From JAIEPW01 sp964406035 (GTDB taxonomy: Bacteria; Acidobacteriota; Terriglobia; Bryobacterales; Bryobacteraceae): a stretch of 19,039 nucleotides of DNA. A program made the translations under genes and the position numbers. The first letter of the stretch is position 1; the number at the start of each line of letters is the position of its first letter. The stretch is taken from positions 1-19,039 of the forward strand of contig CAYOQB010000104.1 of NCBI GenBank assembly GCA_964406035.1, read 5' to 3'. Shown piece by piece: positions 12,108-19,039 of the stretch. The notes beneath the pieces were generated by a model that did not search any database, was not told the DNA's origin, and saw only the letters and a list, made by a program, of their open reading frames with translations.

Positions 12108-14576
12108 CTAACTGATCCGCTCCACTTCCTTAGAACTCGCCTCCGTCGCGAGCACATCATGGTTATGATTCAGGAACACTCGCTTCGGCTTGGCCGGAAG
12201 AATCACCTTGAAATCCGAGCTCATGTTGCCTCGCAGCGTCATCTGTCCCAATCGCGCGACGCCGTTGCTCATCTCCAGGTACACCGGCAATAGCGAATAG
12301 AAGTTTTCGGAAACGCCGGATTGAGTAAGTTTCGCCGATAGTTCCACCTTGCCGCCCTCCAGCGGCTTCAACGCGTACTCCATACGGAAGGCCGGCACTT
12401 CGGTTCCGAACAGCCACTGCCGGAAGAACCAGTCGATCTTCCCGTTCTGTTCCAGGTCCATCCACGGCTTCATGTGTTTCTGCACCACGGCCTGAAAGCC
12501 CTCAGTGGAGGCATTTCGGTGCTGATACGTGGAAACGAAGTCCCGCATCATCTTCTTGAAACTCTCATCTCCGTTCTTCAGGTCCCACATGAGTTGCCGC
12601 AGCATGTGCAACACGAACGCGCCTTTGGGATACACCATGCGCCGGTACGCGCCCTCGGACCGCGGAGTGATCAGGCGCAGGCCCATCCACACCGGACCCG
12701 CGTCGTTGGGCCGGACGCCGTGCTCGTTGGCCTGCAGAATCAAGTCGCGGGAGCGCTGCCAAAACTTCTGATAAGCTCCGGGACCGCGATTCACCGCTTG
12801 CAGGTACAGTGACGCCGAGAAATCCGCGAAGCCTTCCGAAATCCACTGGTCGTGGTAGGACGCCCATCCCACCACGTGTCCCCACCACTGGTGGGCCACC
12901 TCGTGCGGCGTGATCTCCTGGATGAAGCTGTTGAATCCGAACGCGGCGCTGCCCATCATCTGCCAGCGCTGCGTCGCATCCAGGAACGCGCTGATGGGAA
13001 GGTAGATCAGGCCCGGCCAGCTTTGTCCGAAATTAAACTCGGGCTGCTGCGTCAAAGCCAGCCGCTTGTAGGGCGCGGGCCCGAACCAGTGCGTGTAAAT
13101 CCGCAGCGAAGTCTGCGCCTCCGCCAGCGCGGCTTCGGCCATTCGCGAGGGCGACAGAACGGTCGCCGGCTGCTGCAATCCTCCGGCGTTTAAGCTGGGC
13201 AGCGATGTGGGAGTTCGCATGTAGTCCGGAAGATCGGACGTCGCGTATCCCTCCAGCTCGTATCGCAGAGTTTCGTCCTTCGCCTGGCGCATCTTGAACT
13301 CGCCGTAATTAAAGCCGGCGACGGCCAGCGGCACATCCGATTTCCATTCCGAGATCTTCCAATCCCCGTCTTCGGAGACGCGCACTGGCGCTCCCGTGCT
13401 CACCAGCGTGAATCGCTTGGGATGCTTGAACGCGATCTCGTAGGTGGCGCGATCCAGAAAGGAGTTCAGACTCGGATACCAGCTTGTTCGCGCGCGAACC
13501 GAGTAGTTGCCGTGCCCCGCGCTATGCACCACCTTGGTTCCGGCGTATTCCACCGTGATCTCCAGCTTCCTGTCCGGAACTGACGGTTCCGGCAGGAACA
13601 CGTAGAATGCACTGTCCTGCCGCTCATTCTCCTGAACGAACGCCAATTTGGTTCCGTTCATTGAAACGCTGCTCACGCGGAGCGAAGGCAGCAGCCCGAA
13701 GGCGATAATCCGCTCCCCGCCAAGCAGCGGCCGGATACGAATCAGCGCGGTCCCGCTCAAGTGCGCGCTTCGCTGGAGGGTGGTGACCAACTTGTAATGC
13801 TCGGCGGCGAACGGCCTGCTCGATTCCTCCGACCCCGCGCTTCCAGCCTTCCACTCGGCCATGGTGTGCGTCAGATACCAGATGCCTTCGGCCGACGCAT
13901 CGCCGACATTCAACAAGGCGACCTCCTCGGGCGACGGTAATCCCGGTAATGCGCCGCCGGGCACCACCAGGAAGCGAAGATCCTTGTGCTTCTTTCCGCG
14001 AAGGAACGCGCGAAACGACACTCCCCGCGCTGGATTCAGCAGTTCCCCGGTTAACTCCGCTTCCAGGTTCGCCGCGCCTTCTCCGGCCAGAACAGCATCC
14101 AGAAAGCTGACCGGATTCTCCGGCGTCCGTCGCAGCTTCTTGCGTATATCGGCGAGCGCCTCCATCCCAGCGGGGCTCTCCGCGCCTGTGCATGCTTTCC
14201 GGATCGATTCCGCCGCATCGTCGTTGAAGAACAGGACCGCGGTTTCAAACGCCTCCTCAAATGGAGATGACCCAGAGGCGGCGCGTAAGTGCTGTGCTTC
14301 CACCGGGACCGCGGGCTCCAGGCGGAACGTCCCCTCGCCCGCCAGAATCGCTCCCGGGATCCGTCCGGCGATCGCGGGAAGGAACGCCGCGGTTCCGGAG
14401 CGCAGCACCAGGGATCCCGCGTCGCGATTCAGTCGCAGGTTGCCAATCCGGCATCCCGTGTCCGGCTGCGCGCCCCGGAGGCGCCGGTAGATTTCCTCTG
14501 GAGAATCCGATATCCCCTGCGCCGGCAGCAATATCGGTGCAACAACAAAAAGAAGCAATACACGAGCAATTCGCAT
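12108..14576 (-). CDS. exported M1-family zinc aminopeptidase-like protein
   Basis: 822 aa with a signal peptide (MRIARVLLLFVVAPILLPAQG). The gluzincin signature is complete: HEVAHQWWGH with zinc ligands His558 and His562 and catalytic Glu559, then the third ligand Glu581 in WISEGFADF, 19 residues after His562. The segment at which aminopeptidases show GAMEN reads QSWPGLIYLP here, so the substrate N-terminus may be bound differently. Residues ~300-490 form the beta-rich N-terminal domain (LEITVEYAG, TSWYPSLNSFLDRATYEIAFKHPKRFTLVSTG). Residues ~20-290 are an extra region without a family I recognise. The C-terminal part includes IDWFFRQWLFGTEVPAFRMEY and a closing beta domain. The ATG follows TATTCT by 9 nt. 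It probably trims peptides in the periplasm or outside the cell. Confidence 0.9.
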   Translation of the reverse strand: MRIARVLLLFVVAPILLPAQGISDSPEEIYRRLRGAQPDTGCRIGNLRLNRDAGSLVLRSGTAAFLPAIAGRIPGAILAGEGTFRLEPAVPVEAQHLRAASGSSPFEEAFETAVLFFNDDAAESIRKACTGAESPAGMEALADIRKKLRRTPENPVSFLDAVLAGEGAANLEAELTGELLNPARGVSFRAFLRGKKHKDLRFLVVPGGALPGLPSPEEVALLNVGDASAEGIWYLTHTMAEWKAGSAGSEESSRPFAAEHYKLVTTLQRSAHLSGTALIRIRPLLGGERIIAFGLLPSLRVSSVSMNGTKLAFVQENERQDSAFYVFLPEPSVPDRKLEITVEYAGTKVVHSAGHGNYSVRARTSWYPSLNSFLDRATYEIAFKHPKRFTLVSTGAPVRVSEDGDWKISEWKSDVPLAVAGFNYGEFKMRQAKDETLRYELEGYATSDLPDYMRTPTSLPSLNAGGLQQPATVLSPSRMAEAALAEAQTSLRIYTHWFGPAPYKRLALTQQPEFNFGQSWPGLIYLPISAFLDATQRWQMMGSAAFGFNSFIQEITPHEVAHQWWGHVVGWASYHDQWISEGFADFSASLYLQAVNRGPGAYQKFWQRSRDLILQANEHGVRPNDAGPVWMGLRLITPRSEGAYRRMVYPKGAFVLHMLRQLMWDLKNGDESFKKMMRDFVSTYQHRNASTEGFQAVVQKHMKPWMDLEQNGKIDWFFRQWLFGTEVPAFRMEYALKPLEGGKVELSAKLTQSGVSENFYSLLPVYLEMSNGVARLGQMTLRGNMSSDFKVILPAKPKRVFLNHNHDVLATEASSKEVERIS

Positions 14577-14585
14577 TGCCCCAGT

Positions 14586-14591
14586 AGAATA
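14586..14591 (-). promoter_or_regulatory. -10 hexamer TATTCT directly before the M1 peptidase gene (near-leaderless candidate)
   Basis: On the minus strand TATTCT ends 9 nt before the ATG at 14576. GATACA stands 17 nt further upstream (14614-14609) as a weak -35. A GGGG within the 9-nt spacer might serve as a short ribosome-binding site, so a leaderless start is less certain here. Confidence 0.4.
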
Positions 14592-14671
14592 TCACCGGTT
14601 GTGTTTCTTGTATCGTACTTTGTGGCGGAAAGGGACGGCTATTTCCGCCAACTTAGTTGTCCCGTCCTGCC

Positions 14672-17600
14672 TTACCTCCGCCGGTCGTGCCAGTCCACCG
14701 GCCGGTCGTCCGACCGCAGCGCATCCCGGTCCACCCAGTAATACTCGCCGAACGGCTTTTTCTCCGGCCAGACCTCATCCAGTGTCGAGGCTTCCCACAG
14801 CCGGCCCGCCTTCATCACATAAGCGATTTTCGCGGTGTTCCGGATGTTGTCCAGCGGATTCGCGTCCAGCACCATCAAATCGCCGAGTTTGCCGGTGGTG
14901 ATGGAGCCGAGATCCTTGGACACGCCCAGGAAGTGCGCGCCATGCACACTGGCGACCTCCAGCGCGCCCATTGGACCCATGGCCGAAGCCGCCATCCACA
15001 CCTCCCAATGCGACCCGATGCCGTGCTGCTGCCCGTGCGATCCGATGGCCCCGTATCCGCCCTGCGCCACGATGTCCGCCAGTCCCTGCGAAATCATTGG
15101 ATAGCTGTAATCGGTCGCCGGACGAAGAATGCGGCGCCGCGTGTGTGGAATCAATTGCCGCCAGGGCAGCCAGCGACGCGCTTTTTCGTCCTTCCAAACA
15201 TCCGATTCCTGCCAGAAATACTCTTCATTCCACGGACCCGCTCCCCCCACGATAAATGTGGGTGAATAGACCGCCTTTGCCTGCCCGAAGAACTTCGCGG
15301 CGTCCGAATAAAGAGGCGCATAGCTCATCGGATGCTCCCAGCCCGTCTGCCCGTCCAGCATCATGCCGATGTTGTACTCGAGCGAGTCGCCTTCCGCCGT
15401 CACCATGACACCGCGCTTGCGCGCCGCCTCCGATACCCACTGCCTTTGATCGCGGCGCGGCTGCATGTACTGCTTCATGGACACCGCGCCCCAGTTCGCC
15501 AGCCGGTTTACGTTCTGCTCGGTGACCTCGTAGCTCGACAACTCGTTCTGCCGCGGACCGTCGCCGCGGTATAGCGGATCGCCGGTGGAGAAGGTGCGCG
15601 GCCCGATCATCAACCCGGCTTCCACCATCTCACCGGCCGGAAACACGATCTGCGACCACATCGAGTTGTCCAGCGTGGTGGTGACGCCATAAGCCAGGTA
15701 GGACGCCGATTCGAAGCTGTGTTCCGGCAGTATGCCCGAGTACTCGCGGTGATGATGCGCGTGCATGTCGATCCAGCCGGGAATGATGGTCTTGCCCTTG
15801 ACGTCGAGCACGCGATCGACGCCCGCGGTAGCGCAGTCGCCGACGCAGGCAATGCGGCCCGCGCGCACTACCACGGTCCCCTGCTCAATCACCTTGCGGT
15901 TGTCCAGAGTGACGATCCTCGCGCCGGTAAGCGCGATGGACCCCTGCGGCACCGCGCGCGGCATCGATAGCGCGATCTTCGCGGAAGTGGTCTCGCCGCT
16001 GCCCGCCTTGTACGTGCCATAGACGTTGCCGGTTCCGTACTCCAGGGTTGCAGCATCGCGCCAGCGGACGAACATGCCGCCTTCCCTGGTTACCGCGGTG
16101 ATCGGGAACTTGCCCTTCTTTTTGTCCGCCGCCAGAGGCGCAGCGCCGGTGCCGTTCCAGGCGAACGGCGTCAGATAAACGTTGTCGCCCTCCTGGAAAG
16201 CGACCCATTTGCCGTCCGGCGACACCGCGGCCTCATCGGCGTGAGTAAAGGTCATGTGCACGCGGCGATCGCTGCCGTCGGCGCGGACCGAAACCAGCTC
16301 GATCACTTGCTGCCGTGGGCCTCCACCGCCGCCTTCTCCTGCAGGCCGCGGACGGGGTTCCGGATAAAACAGGCGGCCGTCGGGTCCGAAGGAGGCTTGA
16401 ACCACGCTGCGCCGCCCGCCCAGGGCCCGCACCGGCACGATCATTTCGCCCGCCCCCGCGCTCGCCGACGGCAGGCTGACCAGCTCGTAATAAGCGTTCG
16501 CCGACCAGGTTCGGCCGCGGAAGCTCTCGCCCGCGCCGCGCGACACCACCACCCGCGTCCCGTCCGGACTCCACGCCGGATGGAGAAACTCGGCCGGCGC
16601 GCTGTTCAGTTGTACCAGCGCCCCGGAGTCAGCCGCGACGCGCCACACCGCGCCGCCGTCCTTCTCGCTCCAGGTGGTCAGCGCGATCGCCTTTCCGTCC
16701 GGCGACCATGCGGGCGAATACTCCGTGATTTCTCTGCCGGTTTTCGTCAGCCGTCGCGGCGTCCCGGAAGGCAGATCCTGTATCCAGACCTTCCCGAACG
16801 CCTGAAACGCGAGCATCTTCCCGTCCGGGGACGCCGTGTGCCAGCGTGCGAATCGCATCTCCACCGGACCCTCATTCAGCGGGATCGCCCGGTAGGCCTG
16901 TCCGGAGATGGTTCTTTCGACGCGTGCCGTGAAGGGAATGGTCGAAACCGCTCCGCTGGTCACATCCAGCTTGCGGAGCTTGCCCCCCTGCGAAATCAGG
17001 ATGGACCGCGAGTCCGGCGTCCAGCTATAGCCCGGCAGCACGCGCCAGGTCTTCATCCCCTCCGCCATGTCCTGTTCGATCGGGTCCATCACCACACGTT
17101 CCTTGCCGGTGGCCATCTCCCGCAGCCAGAGCGCCGTGCGAGGCCCGAACTTGTGTCCTTTGTAGGAGACCGTCCCGTCCGGGATGCGCCGCGCGAACGC
17201 CAGCCACTTGCCGTCCGGCGAGATCTCCGGCGCCATGCCGCCGCCTGACGAAGCCCGCGACTGCTGCTGATTCTGCCCCGAGGTGATGTCCGCCACCGAG
17301 CCCGTTTTCAGGTCCACGCGCTTCACCTGCTGGCAGCCCTGCACGGAATCCTGGTGGCCCGAGGCCCGGCCTTCGCAAACGGCGCCGTGAAAGTACACAT
17401 ACCGGCCGTCGGGCGAGACCGAGGGCCAAGCCGCTCCGCGTTGATCGCGGCCCACCACCTCCACTCCCTCGCCGCCATCCTTGTGATACATCCACAGCCC
17501 GCTGGTGCCGTTCTCGCCCATTCCCTGGCGGCGGACCACGATGAACTGGCTGTCCGGAGTCCAGGCCGGTTCGAACACCCGGACATCGCGATTGGTGAAC

Positions 17601-17971
17601 ACCGCGCGCGGATTGGAGCCGTCCGCGCCCATCATCCACAGATTGTTCTGGCCCCCGCGATCGGAAACAAAGGCGATCCACTTGCCGTCCGGCGAGTAGC
17701 GCGGGTGGAAATTCAAGGCCGCGCCGCTCGCCTGCGTCAGGCATTGCGCCTGACCGCCCGCCGCCGGGACGCGGTACACGTGCGCCAGCAGGTCGAACAC
17801 GATCCATTGCCCGTCCGGCGACAGTTGGGACGACATCCACGTGCCTTCGGAGGTCGTGAAGTCGATATTGCGGAGGTCGCCGCGGGTCTTGGTGACGTCC
17901 CAGGCGGGCTCGCGCGGGCCTTGCGCGAGCAGGCAAGCCGACAGAGCGGCAGCGGAGAAGAGGCGGAGCAT
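14672..17971 (-). CDS. exported TolB/PD40 beta-propeller fused to an amidohydrolase
   Basis: 1099 aa. A signal peptide (MLRLFSAAALSACLLAQG) is followed by a long propeller region (~30-670) with about eleven PD40-type blade motifs, for example LSPDGQWIVF, YSPDGKWIAFVSDRGG, ISPDGKWLAFARR, WSPDGKAIALT and VSPDGKWVAFQ. From ~680 an amidohydrolase domain begins (ALTGARIVTLDNRKVIEQGTV). It has IIPGWIDMHAHHH with the metal-binding HxH at His737/His739, LAYGVTTTLDNS, HPMSY, GSHGQQHG with His979, and the closing TTGKLGDLMVLDANPLDNI. Such propeller-amidohydrolase fusions are known in Acidobacteria and Bacteroidetes and have no settled substrate; a peptidase or prolidase-like activity is one possibility. 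The frame is open upstream to 18184, but that would overlap the glucosidase gene. The ATG at 17971 is supported by the signal peptide and by TATAAT just before it. Confidence 0.9.
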   Translation of the reverse strand: MLRLFSAAALSACLLAQGPREPAWDVTKTRGDLRNIDFTTSEGTWMSSQLSPDGQWIVFDLLAHVYRVPAAGGQAQCLTQASGAALNFHPRYSPDGKWIAFVSDRGGQNNLWMMGADGSNPRAVFTNRDVRVFEPAWTPDSQFIVVRRQGMGENGTSGLWMYHKDGGEGVEVVGRDQRGAAWPSVSPDGRYVYFHGAVCEGRASGHQDSVQGCQQVKRVDLKTGSVADITSGQNQQQSRASSGGGMAPEISPDGKWLAFARRIPDGTVSYKGHKFGPRTALWLREMATGKERVVMDPIEQDMAEGMKTWRVLPGYSWTPDSRSILISQGGKLRKLDVTSGAVSTIPFTARVERTISGQAYRAIPLNEGPVEMRFARWHTASPDGKMLAFQAFGKVWIQDLPSGTPRRLTKTGREITEYSPAWSPDGKAIALTTWSEKDGGAVWRVAADSGALVQLNSAPAEFLHPAWSPDGTRVVVSRGAGESFRGRTWSANAYYELVSLPSASAGAGEMIVPVRALGGRRSVVQASFGPDGRLFYPEPRPRPAGEGGGGGPRQQVIELVSVRADGSDRRVHMTFTHADEAAVSPDGKWVAFQEGDNVYLTPFAWNGTGAAPLAADKKKGKFPITAVTREGGMFVRWRDAATLEYGTGNVYGTYKAGSGETTSAKIALSMPRAVPQGSIALTGARIVTLDNRKVIEQGTVVVRAGRIACVGDCATAGVDRVLDVKGKTIIPGWIDMHAHHHREYSGILPEHSFESASYLAYGVTTTLDNSMWSQIVFPAGEMVEAGLMIGPRTFSTGDPLYRGDGPRQNELSSYEVTEQNVNRLANWGAVSMKQYMQPRRDQRQWVSEAARKRGVMVTAEGDSLEYNIGMMLDGQTGWEHPMSYAPLYSDAAKFFGQAKAVYSPTFIVGGAGPWNEEYFWQESDVWKDEKARRWLPWRQLIPHTRRRILRPATDYSYPMISQGLADIVAQGGYGAIGSHGQQHGIGSHWEVWMAASAMGPMGALEVASVHGAHFLGVSKDLGSITTGKLGDLMVLDANPLDNIRNTAKIAYVMKAGRLWEASTLDEVWPEKKPFGEYYWVDRDALRSDDRPVDWHDRRR

Positions 17972-17981
17972 GATTCCGGGG

Positions 17982-17987
17982 ATTATA
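17982..17987 (-). promoter_or_regulatory. consensus -10 hexamer TATAAT before the propeller/amidohydrolase gene (near-leaderless candidate)
   Basis: On the minus strand a perfect TATAAT ends 10 nt before the ATG at 17971, inside the 31-nt gap after the glucosidase stop. A GGAGG stands immediately upstream of the TATAAT, 16 nt from the ATG, too far to act as a normal ribosome-binding site. It suggests the gene has its own promoter despite following a same-strand gene. Confidence 0.5.
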
Positions 17988-18002
17988 CCTCCGGGAAGCG
18001 CG

Positions 18003-19039
18003 CTACAGCGGACTCTGTTGCAGCAGCTTCGCCACCAGCCCCGTCCACCCCGTCTGATGGCTGGCGCCGATTCCGGCGCCGTTGTCGCCGTGGAAGTACT
18101 CGTAGAAAAGAATGTTGTCGCGGAATGCGGTGTCGCTCTGGAACTTTTCCGAGCCGCCGAATACCGGACGCCGCCCCCGCTCATCCAGCAGGAACAGCCG
18201 CGCCAAACGCTTCGATAATTCCACTGAGACGTCCCACAGGTTCATGTACTTGCCGGATCCGGTGGGGAACTCCACCATCAACTCGTCGCCGTAATAGAAG
18301 TGATACTTTTGCAGCGACTCGATCAGCAGGAAATTCACCGGAAACCACAGCGGACCTCGCCAGTTGGAGTTGCCGCCGAACATCCCGGTCTGCGATTCGG
18401 CGGGCTCGTATTGCACGCTGTAACGGGCGCCGTCCAGGTGCAGCGAATACGGCTGCTGGTGAGCGCGCGACAGCGACCGGATGCCGTGTGGCGACAGGAA
18501 CTCGCGTTCGTCCAGCACCTTTTCGAGCAGCCGGACCAGCTTTACCGGCTGCATCAGCGACAACAGGTGCCGCCCGGCAACCCCCGCCGCCGACAGCGAC
18601 GCCAGGTTGCGGCACAGGTCCGGACGGTTGGCGACGAACCACCGCGTCCGTTTGGCGAATCCCGGCAGCCGCGCCAGAGCCTCGGAGTCGTACGTTTCCA
18701 CTGCGAACATCGGGATGATTCCCACCATGGACCGCACCTTCATCGGGAACACGGCGCCGTCAGGCAGCCGCATCCGGTCATAGAAGAAGCCGTCTTCGTC
18801 ATCCCACAGCCCAGCCCCGCCGATCTCATTGATCGCGTTCGCGATATACACGAAGTGCTCGAAGAACTTGCTGGCGATGTCCTCGTAGTTCGCGTTCACC
18901 TGCGCCAGTTCGATGGCGATCTTCAGCATGTTCAGGCAATACATCGCCATCCATGCGGTGCCGTCGCTCTGCTCCAGTTCCCCGCCGCCGGGCATCGGCT
19001 TGGACCGGTCGAACAGACCGATGTTGTCCAGCCCCAGGA
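18003..19039 (-). CDS. GH63-like glycoside hydrolase (MGH1-like glucosidase), C-terminal part; 5' end beyond window
   Basis: 345 codons are visible and the frame is still open at the right edge. The (alpha/alpha)6-barrel motifs of the GH63 C-terminal family are strong: LGLDNIGLFDRS, then GGGELEQSDGTAWMAMYCLNMLKIA, LWDDEDGFFYDRMRLPDG, MVGIIPMFAVE, FGGNSNWRGPLWFPVNFLLIESLQKYH, and a final FYEYFHGDNGAGIGASHQTGWTGLVAKLL. In the known family the enzyme hydrolyses alpha-glucosidic bonds (mannosylglycerate/glucosylglycerate or trehalose-like substrates in bacterial members), using acidic residues in the LEQSDGTAW and GWTGLVA regions. No signal peptide can be judged because the N-terminus is missing. 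The stop lies 31 nt before the next same-strand ATG. The family is clear; the substrate is not. Confidence 0.9.
   Translation of the reverse strand, partial: LGLDNIGLFDRSKPMPGGGELEQSDGTAWMAMYCLNMLKIAIELAQVNANYEDIASKFFEHFVYIANAINEIGGAGLWDDEDGFFYDRMRLPDGAVFPMKVRSMVGIIPMFAVETYDSEALARLPGFAKRTRWFVANRPDLCRNLASLSAAGVAGRHLLSLMQPVKLVRLLEKVLDEREFLSPHGIRSLSRAHQQPYSLHLDGARYSVQYEPAESQTGMFGGNSNWRGPLWFPVNFLLIESLQKYHFYYGDELMVEFPTGSGKYMNLWDVSVELSKRLARLFLLDERGRRPVFGGSEKFQSDTAFRDNILFYEYFHGDNGAGIGASHQTGWTGLVAKLLQQSPL

Noticed and set aside
14672..18184. Longer 1170-codon start for the propeller/amidohydrolase
   Set aside because: The extra 71 codons overlap the glucosidase coding region, carry no signal peptide, and lie upstream of the TATAAT that precedes the ATG at 17971.
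16241..18718. Long plus-strand open frames of 335 and 454 codons
   Set aside because: Both are mirror frames of the propeller/amidohydrolase and glucosidase genes; translations are low in hydrophobic structure and rich in Arg/Pro/Ala.

Overview
The window reads as chromosomal DNA of an acidobacterium, most probably from the Bryobacterales / 'Candidatus Solibacter' side. Reasons: high GC with strong third-position bias; an 812-aa orphan FtsX/MacB-type permease of the kind described as 'acidobacterial duplicated orphan permease'; a high share of exported hydrolases; and short palindromes with a decayed REP-associated tyrosine transposase (RAYT). This placement is inference from gene content, not from a marker gene.

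Layout. Positions 1-3550 (minus strand) hold a three-gene run: an exported protein with a VWA-like half, an exported class I methyltransferase, and a secreted alpha/beta hydrolase fused behind a degenerate PHP-type domain; the last runs off the left edge. A divergent spacer separates this run from ssb (3756, plus), which is followed by the orphan permease (4272-6710) and a MerB-like protein lacking the catalytic Asp (6777-7493). Positions 7494-8510 contain no intact gene: a RAYT pseudogene broken over three frames lies between two perfect hairpins (types A and B). A plus-strand pair with a 4-bp stop/start overlap follows: an N-acyl-D-amino-acid deacylase-type amidohydrolase (8511-10175) and a VanX-type D-Ala-D-Ala dipeptidase (10172-11086). 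Next come a long hairpin, an intact hicB antitoxin, and a hicA toxin that has lost its start codon and carries a frameshift. The gene-poor stretch 11644-12107 holds two more hairpins bounding a 290-nt interval. The right third (minus strand) carries an exported M1-family metallopeptidase, a 1099-aa beta-propeller/amidohydrolase fusion, and the C-terminal part of a GH63-like glucosidase cut by the right edge.

How the parts work together. The D-aminoacylase-type enzyme and the D,D-dipeptidase plausibly salvage D-amino acids from peptidoglycan fragments. Most other products carry export signals and look like scavenging hydrolases for a soil heterotroph. Two threads deserve attention. (1) The four hairpins form two A-cargo-B pairs in opposite orientation, one around the RAYT remnant and one around a 290-nt non-coding cargo, as expected for an autonomous element and a non-autonomous relative with the same ends. 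(2) Four genes have a TAnnnT -10 hexamer 9-10 nt before the ATG, which suggests leaderless or near-leaderless transcripts. No tRNA, rRNA or CRISPR array was seen.
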